Part shown: positions 19,251 through 27,062 of the stretch, one piece after another
Layout of the letters: each line of letters starts with the position of its first letter
How positions within the stretch are numbered: position 1 is the first letter of the stretch
From: Vulcaniibacterium tengchongense
Lineage (GTDB): Bacteria > Pseudomonadota > Gammaproteobacteria > Xanthomonadales > Xanthomonadaceae
Assembly: GCF_003814555.1 (NCBI RefSeq)
Contig: NZ_RKQN01000005.1
Coordinates: 1-64,000 of the forward strand
DNA: 64,000 nt
Direction of reading: 5' to 3'
The notes under the pieces: model-generated
What the model saw: the letters and a program-made list of their open reading frames with translations, nothing else
Database searches by the model: none
Told to the model about the DNA's origin: nothing
Translations under genes and position numbers: made by a program

Positions 19251-19762
19251 TTCGCAAAGCAATCCGGAGCCGCGGCCCGGCCGCGGCGCTGCTGCTGGCG
19301 CTGGCGGCCTGCCGCACGCCGGCGCCCGACGTGGCCGTGCCGACGTTCGATGCCGAGGCCGCGGTGGCGGCAATCCGCGGCATCGGCGGCGCCGACGACG
19401 CCGAGCTGGACGTGCGGCCGCTGCGCGATGCCCAGGTCGAGGACCTGCGCGAGCAGGCCGCGCAGCTCGAGCGCGAGCGCAAGTACGCCGAGGCGGCGCA
19501 GGCGCTGGACCAGGCGCTGCAGGTCGTCGCCGACGATCCCGCCGTGCTGCAGGAGCGCGCCGAGGCGGCGCTGCTGCAGCACCGCTACGCCGACGCCGAG
19601 CGCTACGCGCGGCAGGCGCTGGCGCTGGGCTCCAGGCTCGGCCCGCTGTGCCGGCGCCACTGGGAAACCGTGGCCCAGGCGCGCCTGGCGCAGGGCGGCG
19701 ACGTCGAGGGCGCGCGGCGCGAGCGCGACGCCTGCACCGTCGCCGCGCCGCCGCGCTACTGA
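19247..19762 (+). CDS. TPR-containing lipoprotein next to PBP1B
   Basis: 171 residues from GTG. The N terminus has a lipobox (LLALAAC, Cys near 21), so it should be a lipoprotein. The rest is a pair of tetratricopeptide repeats (KYAEAAQALDQALQVVADDPA and RYADAERYARQALALGSRLG). It overlaps mrcB by four bases and is therefore translationally coupled to it. By position and topology it could modulate PBP1B, as LpoB does in enterics, though the sequence does not resemble LpoB. That role is inference. Confidence 0.78.
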   Translation: MIRKAIRSRGPAAALLLALAACRTPAPDVAVPTFDAEAAVAAIRGIGGADDAELDVRPLRDAQVEDLREQAAQLERERKYAEAAQALDQALQVVADDPAVLQERAEAALLQHRYADAERYARQALALGSRLGPLCRRHWETVAQARLAQGGDVEGARRERDACTVAAPPRY

Positions 19763-19763
19763 G

Positions 19764-21863
19764 ATGCCCGGCAGCCGGCTCGGCGAGGCCAGTCGCACCG
19801 CGCTGGCCGATGGCGGCGCGTTCGCGCGCGAGCTGCCGGGCTTCGTCGTGCGGCCGATGCAGCAGGACCTGGCCGAGGCGATCGGCGAGGCGATCGAGAC
19901 CCGCGGCACGCTGCTCGCCGAGGCCGGCACCGGCACCGGCAAGACCTTCGCCTACCTGGTGCCGGCGTTGCTGTCGGGCAGCAAGACCATCGTCTCCACC
20001 GGCACCCGCGCGCTGCAGGACCAGCTCTACCATCGCGACCTGCCGCGCGTGCGCGACGCCCTCGGCGTAGGGCTCAAGACCGCGCTGCTCAAGGGCCGCG
20101 CGAACTATCTGTGCCATTACCGCATGCGCCAGGCGCAGGGCGAGCCGCGCTTCGCCAGCCGCGAGATGGCCGCGCAGTTCCAGCGCATCGTCGCCTGGTC
20201 CGGGCGCACGCGCATGGGCGACCTGGCCGAACTCGACGCCTTGCCCGAGGACTCGCCGCTGCTGCCGATGGTCACCAGCACCGCCGAGAACTGCCTCGGC
20301 GGCGAGTGCCCGTTCTTCGCCGACTGCTTCGTGGTGCAGGCCCGGCAACGGGCGCAGGCCGCGGACATCGTCGTGGTCAACCACCATCTGCTGCTGGCCG
20401 ATCTCGCGCTGAAGCAGGAGGGCTTCGGCGAGATCCTGCCCGGCGCGCAGACCTTCGTCGTCGACGAGGCGCACCAGCTGCCGGAACTGGCCGCGCAGTT
20501 CTTCGGCGAGACCCTGAGCGCGCGGCCGCTGGTCGAACTGGCGCGCGACGCCCTGGCCGAGTGCAGGCAGGTGCCGTCGGCGCTGGCGGCGGTGCAGGCG
20601 CCGGCGCGCGCGCTGGAGCAGGCGGTGCGCGCGCTGCGCGCGGCGATGGACGAGTTGCCGGTGCGCGGCACCCGCCGGCGCGCGGCCGAGCTGGCGGCGG
20701 CCGAGGACGCGTTCGACGCGCTCGCGCAGGCGCTGCACGACTTGCACGCCGCGCTGCAGCCGCTGGCCGCGGCCTCGCCCGGGTTCGATGGCTGCGCGGC
20801 GCGCGCGCTGGAGTTCGAAGGCCGGCTGCAGCGCTGGCGCGACGACGGCGCGGCGGCCGGGGCGGAAGCGGAGGACGAATCCGCCGCCGATTCCGCGGCG
20901 CCGGGCGCCGAAGCCGAAGGGCGAGCCGCCGCAGGGCCGGCGGCGCAGGGCCCGCAGCCGGAGCCCGGGCAGAAGCGTCGCGGCGACGAAAGCGTGCTCT
21001 GGTACGAGCTGAGCGCGCGCGGCTTCCGCCTCAGCCGCACGCCGCTCGATGTCGCCGGCCCGCTGGCCCGGCACCGCGCGCGTTCGCAGGCGGCCTGGGT
21101 GTTTACCTCGGCCACGCTCGCGGTCGGCGGGCGCTTCGAGCACTTCGCCGGCAAGCTCGGCCTGAACCTGCGCGGCGAGCATCCGCCGCGCACGCTGCTG
21201 GTGCCCAGCCCGTTCGACTGGCAACGGCAGGCGCTGTGCTACCTGCCGCGCGGCCTGCCCGACCCGATGATGCGCCACTACAACGAGAGCCTGGTGGAGA
21301 AGATCCGCCCGGTGCTGGAGGCTTCCAGCGGGCGCGCGTTCGTGCTGTTCGCCTCGCACCGTGCGTTGCGCGAGGCCGCCGAGCTGCTGCGCGACGGGCC
21401 GTGGCCGCTGTTCGTGCAGGGGGAGGCGCCGCGGCCGGTGCTGCTGGAGCGCTTCCGCGCCTCCGGCAACGGCGTGCTGCTCGGCGCGGCCAGCTTCCGC
21501 GAGGGCGTGGACGTGGCCGGCGAGGCCCTGAGCGTGGTGGTGATCGACAAGCTGCCGTTCGCCGCGCCGGACGACCCGGTGTTCGAGGCGCGGCTGGACG
21601 CGATCCGCCGCGGCGGCGGCAACCCGTTCCGCGACGAACAGCTGCCGCAGGCGGTGATCGCGCTGAAGCAGGGCGCCGGCCGGCTGATCCGCAACGAGAA
21701 CGACCGCGGCGTGCTGGTCCTGTGTGATCCGCGCCTGCTCGCCAAGAGCTACGGCAGCGTGTTCCTCAACTCGCTGCCGCCGCTGCCGAAGACGCGGCGG
21801 ATCGAGGACGTGGCGGCGTTCTTCCAGGCCGCGGATCCGGGCGCCGCGATTCCGGACTCGTGA
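19764..21863 (+). CDS. yoaA: YoaA/DinG-type ATP-dependent iron-sulfur DNA helicase
   Basis: 699 residues, an XPD-like superfamily-2 helicase. Walker A AGTGTGKTFAY is near 52; four Cys that can hold a 4Fe-4S cluster lie in NYLCHYR, ENCLGGEC and FADCF; the DEAH box is VVDEAHQLPE near 232; motif VI is QGAGRLIRNENDRG near the end. An acidic/Ala-rich insert lies at about 368-410. YoaA acts with the polymerase clamp-loader chi subunit at damaged forks, and DinG on R-loops. Length and lack of an exonuclease domain favour YoaA. Begins one base after the lipoprotein stop. Confidence 0.88.
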   Translation: MPGSRLGEASRTALADGGAFARELPGFVVRPMQQDLAEAIGEAIETRGTLLAEAGTGTGKTFAYLVPALLSGSKTIVSTGTRALQDQLYHRDLPRVRDALGVGLKTALLKGRANYLCHYRMRQAQGEPRFASREMAAQFQRIVAWSGRTRMGDLAELDALPEDSPLLPMVTSTAENCLGGECPFFADCFVVQARQRAQAADIVVVNHHLLLADLALKQEGFGEILPGAQTFVVDEAHQLPELAAQFFGETLSARPLVELARDALAECRQVPSALAAVQAPARALEQAVRALRAAMDELPVRGTRRRAAELAAAEDAFDALAQALHDLHAALQPLAAASPGFDGCAARALEFEGRLQRWRDDGAAAGAEAEDESAADSAAPGAEAEGRAAAGPAAQGPQPEPGQKRRGDESVLWYELSARGFRLSRTPLDVAGPLARHRARSQAAWVFTSATLAVGGRFEHFAGKLGLNLRGEHPPRTLLVPSPFDWQRQALCYLPRGLPDPMMRHYNESLVEKIRPVLEASSGRAFVLFASHRALREAAELLRDGPWPLFVQGEAPRPVLLERFRASGNGVLLGAASFREGVDVAGEALSVVVIDKLPFAAPDDPVFEARLDAIRRGGGNPFRDEQLPQAVIALKQGAGRLIRNENDRGVLVLCDPRLLAKSYGSVFLNSLPPLPKTRRIEDVAAFFQAADPGAAIPDS

Positions 21864-21918
21864 CCGGCCAGAATCCGCATCCGTTACGCTTCCCCCAAGC
21901 CCGGAACCCGAATCCCGA

Positions 21919-22626
21919 ATGAAGCTGCTCGCGTTCGAAACCTCCACCGAAGCCCTGTCGGTCGCCGTGCACGTCGACGGCGAGATCCGCGAGCGCTTCG
22001 AGCTGGCGCCGCGGCGCCACGCCGAACTGGCGCTGCCCTGGGCCGAGGCGCTGCTGGCCGAGGCGGGCGTGGCGAAGGGCCAGCTCGATGCGATCGCGGT
22101 CGGGCGCGGGCCGGGGGCGTTCACCGGGGTGCGCCTGGGGGTGGCGCTGGCGCAGGGCATCGCGCTGGCGCTGCAGCGGCCGGTGCTGCCGGTCTCGACC
22201 CTCGCCGCGCTGGCGCTGCGCGCCGAGCCGGCCGACGGCGAAGCGCGCGTGCTGGCGGCGATCGACGCGCGCATGGGCGAGGTCTACAGCGGCGCCTTCC
22301 TGTTGCGCGAGGGCGAGGCGCGCGCGCTCGGCGCCGAGCGCGTGGGCACGCCGGACGCGGTCGCGCTGCCGGACGAGGGCGACGGCTGGCACGGCGTCGG
22401 CACCGGCTTCGCCGCCGGCGAAGGCGCGCTGCAGCGCCGCCTCGGCGCGCGCTTCGCCGCGATCGACGCCGCGGCGCTGCCGCACGCCGCCGATGTCGCG
22501 CGCCTGGCCGCGGCCGCTTACGCCCGCGGCGAGGCGCTCGCGCCGGAGCGGGTCGAGCCGGCCTACCTGCGCAACGACGTCGCCCTGACCCTGGAGCAGC
22601 AGCGCGCGCTGCGCGCAGGCCGCTGA
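21919..22626 (+). CDS. tsaB: tRNA threonylcarbamoyladenosine biosynthesis protein TsaB
   Basis: 235 residues of the ASKHA fold. The start LLAFETSTEALSVAV is the phosphate-binding turn, followed by RRHAELALPW and the signature VGRGPGAFTGVRLGVALAQGIAL. TsaB forms the TsaBDE complex that makes t6A37 on ANN-decoding tRNAs with TsaD. It lacks the metal ligands of TsaD, as normal. The C-terminal Asp/Glu-rich part ends with EPAYLRNDVAL, typical of the family. A -10-like TACGCT lies at about 21884-21889. Confidence 0.95.
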   Translation: MKLLAFETSTEALSVAVHVDGEIRERFELAPRRHAELALPWAEALLAEAGVAKGQLDAIAVGRGPGAFTGVRLGVALAQGIALALQRPVLPVSTLAALALRAEPADGEARVLAAIDARMGEVYSGAFLLREGEARALGAERVGTPDAVALPDEGDGWHGVGTGFAAGEGALQRRLGARFAAIDAAALPHAADVARLAAAAYARGEALAPERVEPAYLRNDVALTLEQQRALRAGR

Positions 22627-22792
22627 GGCCGGGCGCGCAGGCGGCCGCGGGAATGGCCTCGCGAGCGGCGGTCCGGCACGGCCGATCCGCGGGAACTTCG
22701 CCGTTCGTCGCCGGGTCTGCCAAGCCGCGGCGGTCGAAGGCGCGCGACGCGTGCGGGCCGCCGCCACCAAGCCGGCGTCGAGGAGCGAGTGC

Positions 22793-23431
22793 ATGAACCG
22801 GAAGACCGAACGCCCGAAGCCGGCCGCCCGCGGGTGGCGTTGGCTGCGTTGGCTGCGCACCGAGGCGTTGCCGCTGCTGGCCATGCTGTTGCTGCTGACT
22901 TCGGCGCGCTCCTCGTTCGCCAATCACTACCACGTGCCGAGCGGTTCGATGGAGCCGGCCCTGATGCCGGGCGATCGGGTGCTGGTCGACATGAGCGCCT
23001 ACGGCCTGCGCATTCCGTTCACCGGGATCGACGTGGTCGCGCGCGGCGAGCCGAAGCCGGGCGACGTGGCGGTCTTCGATTCGCCGCTCGACGGCACCCG
23101 GCTGGTCAAGCGCGTCGTCGCGGTCGGCGGCCAGCGCATCGAGTTGCGCCGCGGGTGGCTGACCGTCGACGGCCGGGCGTTGCGGGCGCGCGGGGACGGT
23201 CCGGTCGAGCGTTTCCCGGGCAAGGACGTGATGCTGAACCTGGATGCCGGCGGGGGCCCCGACATCCCGCCGGCGACGGTGCCCGAGGGCTATGTGCTGG
23301 TGCTCGGCGACCACCGCGGCAACAGCCTGGACGGGCGTTTCTTCGGCCTGGTGCCGGAGCAGGCGCTGTATGGCAGGGCGGTGGCGGTGTACTTCCGGCG
23401 CGGCGAGGGATTCGTCTGGCGGCGGCTTTGA
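22793..23431 (+). CDS. lepB: Type I signal peptidase
   Basis: 212 residues, family S26. A single membrane segment (ALPLLAMLLLLTSARSSF, about 23-40) precedes box B with the nucleophile Ser in VPSGSMEPALMPGD (near 49), box D with the general-base Lys in RLVKRVVAVGG (near 105), and box E GDHRGNSLDGRFFG. It cleaves signal peptides on the outer face of the inner membrane. It is shorter than E. coli LepB and has one anchor instead of two, so it may be a second signal peptidase alongside a longer one elsewhere. AGGAG at 22781-22785 supports the ATG at 22793; a GTG further upstream is less likely. Confidence 0.88.
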   Translation: MNRKTERPKPAARGWRWLRWLRTEALPLLAMLLLLTSARSSFANHYHVPSGSMEPALMPGDRVLVDMSAYGLRIPFTGIDVVARGEPKPGDVAVFDSPLDGTRLVKRVVAVGGQRIELRRGWLTVDGRALRARGDGPVERFPGKDVMLNLDAGGGPDIPPATVPEGYVLVLGDHRGNSLDGRFFGLVPEQALYGRAVAVYFRRGEGFVWRRL

Positions 23432-23486
23432 GCAGGCGCGGCCTCCCCGGCGGCGGAAGAGGCGGAGCGGTGCCGGCGCGTGCCGG

Positions 23487-24356
23487 CTACTCGTCGACCA
23501 GCTCGCCGCCGGGCAGGAACTGCCAGGTGCGGGTCACGTGCAGCACGTCCGGGTTTTCCTCGGTCTTCGGCAGCGGCGGGTAGGGCTCGGCGAGCCGGGC
23601 GATGCGCAGGGCCGAGGCGTCGAGCAGGGGGATGCCGCTGGACTGGACGATGTCGGCACGCTCGACGCTGCCGTCGCGGCGGATCGCCACCGTGATCACC
23701 ACCTGCCCGGCCAGGCGCCGGCGCCGCGCTTCGTCCGGATAGTTGAGGTTGCCGACGCGCTCGACCCGGTCGACCCACTCGCGCAGGTAGCCGGCCCAGA
23801 CGTACTCCTGGGTGCTGGCCGAGACGAACTTGCGCGTGGGCCGCTTGGCGTAGCGCTCCGAGCGCAGGTGGATCTCCGCCGCCAGCCGCGCCATCGCCAT
23901 GTCGTGCTCGACCTTCTCGCGGCCCGGCGGCAGCGGCCGCTCGCTCGGCGCCGGCGCGGTGCGCGGCAGCGCGGCGGGTTCCCGGCCGCGTACGCTGGCG
24001 AGCACGCGCGGGGTCGGCGCCGGCCGCGGCGCCGGCGCCTGCGCCCGCAGCGGGCGCGGGGCCACGCCGTGGTCGGCCTGCGGCAGCGGGCCGGACAGGG
24101 CTTCGCGCGGGCGGGTGCTGCGGTCGTGCTCGCCGCCGCCCTGGTTGCTGGCCTGGGCGAGGAAGTCGGCCTGGGCCGGGGTCAGCGCGGTGCTGGTCTG
24201 GGTCAGGATCACGTCCAGCGTCGGCAGCACCGGCGCGGCCCGCTGCAGCGTCCAGCCCACGCCGAGCAGGAGCACGCCGTGGACCAGCAGCGAGAGGACG
24301 AACGTGGCGCTGAGGCGGCCGCGTTCGCCCGCGGCCGGGACGCCGGCGGCGCTCAT
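23487..24356 (-). CDS. tonB3: TonB-family protein (TonB3-like, twitching-linked)
   Basis: 289 residues: a short cytoplasmic tail, one membrane anchor at about 17-37 (FVLSLLVHGVLLLGVGWTL), a Pro/Ala/Arg-rich periplasm-spanning region, and a C-terminal TonB domain (NLNYPDEARRRRLAGQVVIT, then DGSVERADIVQSSG). It overlaps gshB by four bases, and gshB diverges from pilG. Pseudomonas aeruginosa has the same order (tonB3-gshB-pilG), and there TonB3 is needed for twitching motility and pilus assembly. The link to pili here is inferred from position. No exbB or exbD is nearby. Confidence 0.8.
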   Translation of the reverse strand: MSAAGVPAAGERGRLSATFVLSLLVHGVLLLGVGWTLQRAAPVLPTLDVILTQTSTALTPAQADFLAQASNQGGGEHDRSTRPREALSGPLPQADHGVAPRPLRAQAPAPRPAPTPRVLASVRGREPAALPRTAPAPSERPLPPGREKVEHDMAMARLAAEIHLRSERYAKRPTRKFVSASTQEYVWAGYLREWVDRVERVGNLNYPDEARRRRLAGQVVITVAIRRDGSVERADIVQSSGIPLLDASALRIARLAEPYPPLPKTEENPDVLHVTRTWQFLPGGELVDE

Positions 24357-25354
24357 CGGGCGGGCGGGGCGGCCGGCTGCGGGGGCGCCGCGTCGGCCGG
24401 GCGGGCCGCGTCCGCGCCGGCCTCGACCGCGTCGAACAGGCGCCCGGCGATGTTCAGGCCGAACTGGGCGTCGAGCTCGCGGATGCAGGTCGGGCTGGTG
24501 ACGTTGACCTCGGTCAGGTAGTCGCCGATCACGTCCAGGCCGACGAACAGCATGCCGCGGCGGCGCATCTCCGGGCCGACCTGGTCCGCGATCCAGCGGT
24601 CGCGCTCGGACAGCGGACGGCCCTCGCCGCGGCCGCCGGCGGCGAGATTGCCGCGGAACTCGTCGCCCTGCGGGATGCGCGCCAGGCAGTAGTCGATCGG
24701 CTCGCCGTCCACCAGCAGGATGCGCTTGTCGCCGTCGCGGATCTCCGGCAGGTAGCGCTGCGCCATCGCCAGGCTGCGCCCGCCCGAGGTCAGCGTCTCC
24801 AGGATCACGTTGAGGTTGGGCTCGCCCGCGCGGGCGCGGAAGATCGAGCGCCCGCCCATGCCGTCCAGTGGCTTGAGCACCGCCTCGCCGTGCTCGGCGA
24901 CGAAGGCCTTGAGCGAGGCCGGATCGCGCGACACCAGGGTCTCCGGGCAGCATTGCGGGAACAGCAGCGCGGCCAGCTTCTCGTTGAAGTCGCGCAGGCC
25001 CTGCGGGTCGTTGACCACGCGCGCGCCGGCGCGCTGGGCCAGGCCGAGGACCTGGGTGTCGTGCAGGTATTCGGCGTCGACCGGCGGGTCCTTGCGCATC
25101 AGCACCACCTGGCCCGGGCCGAAGCGCAGCGGCGCCCAGGCCCCCAGCTCGTACCAGCCGGCGGCGTCGTCGCGCACCCGCAGCGGGGCGGCCAGCGCCT
25201 CGGCCGCGCCGCCGCGCACCGCCAGCCCGCCCGGGCGCACGTACAGCAGCCGGTGGCCGCGGCGCTGCGCCTCCAGCAGCATGGCGAAGGTCGAGTCCTT
25301 GGCGATCTTGATCGACCCGATCGGGTCCATCACGACGACGATGTCGAGCGGCAT
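24353..25354 (-). CDS. gshB: Glutathione synthetase
   Basis: 333 residues, an ATP-grasp ligase joining gamma-glutamylcysteine and glycine. The N-terminal MDPIGSIKIAKDSTFAML, MRKDPPVDAEYLHDT, LKPLDGMGGRSIFR (ATP-binding loop) and the C-terminal VGLDVIGDYLTEVNVTSPTC are all family signatures. The E. coli enzyme has 316 residues; the extra here is an Ala/Pro-rich C-terminal tail that reaches into the tonB3 start (ATGA). The gene diverges from pilG across 319 bases. Confidence 0.95.
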   Translation of the reverse strand: MPLDIVVVMDPIGSIKIAKDSTFAMLLEAQRRGHRLLYVRPGGLAVRGGAAEALAAPLRVRDDAAGWYELGAWAPLRFGPGQVVLMRKDPPVDAEYLHDTQVLGLAQRAGARVVNDPQGLRDFNEKLAALLFPQCCPETLVSRDPASLKAFVAEHGEAVLKPLDGMGGRSIFRARAGEPNLNVILETLTSGGRSLAMAQRYLPEIRDGDKRILLVDGEPIDYCLARIPQGDEFRGNLAAGGRGEGRPLSERDRWIADQVGPEMRRRGMLFVGLDVIGDYLTEVNVTSPTCIRELDAQFGLNIAGRLFDAVEAGADAARPADAAPPQPAAPPAR

Positions 25355-25673
25355 GGGCGCGGCGGTGCCGGAAAGCGGGCGAGGCGGGGATGGTAGCAGG
25401 CGGCCCCGCGCCGCCGCCGGCGCAGCGGCGGAACGCGCCGTGGTTCGGCTCGGGATTGTTAACCCGGTCGCGGCACGGAGGCGCCGGGTGAGCCGACCCC
25501 GCGCGTTTCGGGTAACCTGCCGCCGCGGTCGGAGAAACCTGTCGCGCCCGGCCGCGGCAATCGCGCATTCAGCTGGCGCCCGCGGAAACGCGGCTTGACA
25601 GTGCCGGCGCGGCTTGGAATAAAGACGGCTTCGCGACGCCGGAGCACCGGCGTTCGCTTGGGGGAAATCCAGA
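25355..25673. other. 319-bp divergent promoter region between gshB and pilG
   Basis: No gene is seen. The right part holds the pilG promoter and a 5'-leader hairpin, listed separately. The left part, next to gshB, is GC-rich with no clear promoter that I can defend. Confidence 0.6.
25595..25623 (+). promoter_or_regulatory. Sigma-70 promoter of the pil-chp operon
   Basis: A perfect -35 TTGACA (25595-25600), a 17-base spacer and a -10 region AATAAA (25618-25623) or, with an 18-base spacer, ATAAAG. It is the best-looking promoter in the window. It would give a leader of roughly 44 bases before pilG, containing a perfect hairpin ACGCCGG-AGCA-CCGGCGT (25636-25653). Confidence 0.7.
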
Positions 25674-26072
25674 ATGCTAGACGAGGTCCGCACCGGCGGC
25701 CTCGGCGGACTCCGGGTCATGGTCATCGACGACTCCAAGACCATCCGCCGGACCGCCGAAACCTTGCTGAAGCGCGAGGGCTGCGAAGTGGTCACCGCCA
25801 CCGACGGCTTCGAGGCGTTGGCGAAGATCGCCGATCAGCAGCCGCAGATCATCTTCGTGGACATCATGATGCCGCGGCTGGACGGCTATCAGACCTGCGC
25901 GCTGATCAAGAGCAACCACCTGTTCAAGCACACGCCGGTGATCATGCTCTCCTCCAAGGACGGATTGTTCGACAAGGCGCGCGGGCGCATCGTCGGCTCG
26001 GAACAGTACCTCACCAAACCGTTCACCCGCGAAGAACTTCTCGACGCGATCCGCACGCACGTCAACGCCTGA
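25674..26072 (+). CDS. pilG: Twitching motility response regulator PilG
   Basis: 132 residues, one receiver domain with no output domain. The acidic pocket is VIDDSKTIR, the phosphorylation Asp is in IIFVDIMMPRLDG (near 64), then MLSSKDG and the conserved Lys in YLTKPF. PilG promotes pilus extension downstream of ChpA and, in Pseudomonas and Xanthomonas, raises cAMP or affects FimX/PilB. First gene of the operon; RBS-like GGGGGAAA precedes the ATG. Confidence 0.95.
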   Translation: MLDEVRTGGLGGLRVMVIDDSKTIRRTAETLLKREGCEVVTATDGFEALAKIADQQPQIIFVDIMMPRLDGYQTCALIKSNHLFKHTPVIMLSSKDGLFDKARGRIVGSEQYLTKPFTREELLDAIRTHVNA

Positions 26073-26089
26073 CCGGGGGGTAGGGCAGC

Positions 26090-26455
26090 ATGGCACGCAT
26101 TCTTCTGATCGAGGACTCGCCGACCGACACGGCGGTCCTGACCCAACTGCTCGAGCGCAACGGCCACCAGGTGCTGGCCGCGAGCAGCGCCGAGGACGGC
26201 ATCGAGGCCTGCAAGCGCGAGAAGCCGGACCTGGTGATGATGGACATCGTGCTGCCCGGCATGAACGGCTTCCAGGCGACCCGCGCGCTGTCGCGCGACG
26301 CCGACACCGCCGCCATCCCGGTGCTGATCGTCAGCACCAAGGGCATGGACACCGACAAGGCGTGGGGCATGCGCCAGGGCGCCCGCGACTACATCGTCAA
26401 GCCGCCGCGCGAGGACGAGCTGATCGCGCGCATCAACGCGCTGCTGGGTGGATGA
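26090..26455 (+). CDS. pilH: Twitching motility response regulator PilH
   Basis: 121 residues, a stand-alone receiver. LIEDSPTDTAV supplies the acidic pair, LVMMDIVLPGMNG the phosphorylated Asp (near 52), LIVSTKGMDTDKAWG the switch region, and YIVKPP the Lys. PilH is the second CheY-like protein of the Chp system and is thought to favour retraction or act as a phosphate sink. It lies 17 bases after pilG. Confidence 0.95.
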   Translation: MARILLIEDSPTDTAVLTQLLERNGHQVLAASSAEDGIEACKREKPDLVMMDIVLPGMNGFQATRALSRDADTAAIPVLIVSTKGMDTDKAWGMRQGARDYIVKPPREDELIARINALLGG

Positions 26456-26459
26456 GCCG

Positions 26460-27062
26460 ATGGCGCCGTCGCCGTTCGACGTGCTGGTCGACTACGAGCG
26501 CCGCAGCCTGGCGCACGTGGCCGGCCTGCCCGAACAGCTCGACGCGCCCGGCCTCTGGCGCGGCGTCGGCTACCGCATCGGCGCGCGCCGCCTGGCCTCC
26601 GGCTTCGGCGAAGTGGTCGAGATCCTGACGCTGCCGCAGGTCACGCCCGTGCCCGGCGCGCAGCCGTGGCTGCTGGGCCTGTCGAACGTGCGCGGCAACC
26701 TGCTGCCGGTGGTCGACCTCAAGCAGTTCCTGGAAGGCGAGCGCACCGTGCTGCACGAGAGCCAGCGCATCCTGCTGGTGCGCCAGCCCGGCGGCGACGT
26801 GGCCGTGCTGATCGACGAGCTGTTCGGCCAGCGCAGCTTCCTCGAGGAGCAGCGCCTCGACGCCGACGCGCTGGCCGGCAGCGAGCTGGTCGCCGGTCGC
26901 TACGGCCATTTCGTCGACCACGCCTACCGCATCGACGGCGAGCTCTGGGGCATCTTCAGCCTCGACCGGCTCGCCCGCACCCCCGAATTCCGCCAAGCCG
27001 CTTCCGACTTGCCGCGGTCCGAACACCGCATCGGCAGCACCACACTCGAGGTCGAATCATGA
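26460..27062 (+). CDS. pilI: CheW-like coupling protein PilI
   Basis: About 200 residues with one CheW domain ([20 protein letters not shown], then [20 protein letters not shown] and [17 protein letters not shown]). It couples the PilJ receptor to the ChpA kinase. ATG 26460, four bases after pilH stops, is preferred; GTG 26448 in the same frame is possible and would overlap pilH. The stop overlaps the pilJ ATG (ATGA). Confidence 0.92.
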   Translation: MAPSPFDVLVDYERRSLAHVAGLPEQLDAPGLWRGVGYRIGARRLASGFGEVVEILTLPQVTPVPGAQPWLLGLSNVRGNLLPVVDLKQFLEGERTVLHESQRILLVRQPGGDVAVLIDELFGQRSFLEEQRLDADALAGSELVAGRYGHFVDHAYRIDGELWGIFSLDRLARTPEFRQAASDLPRSEHRIGSTTLEVES

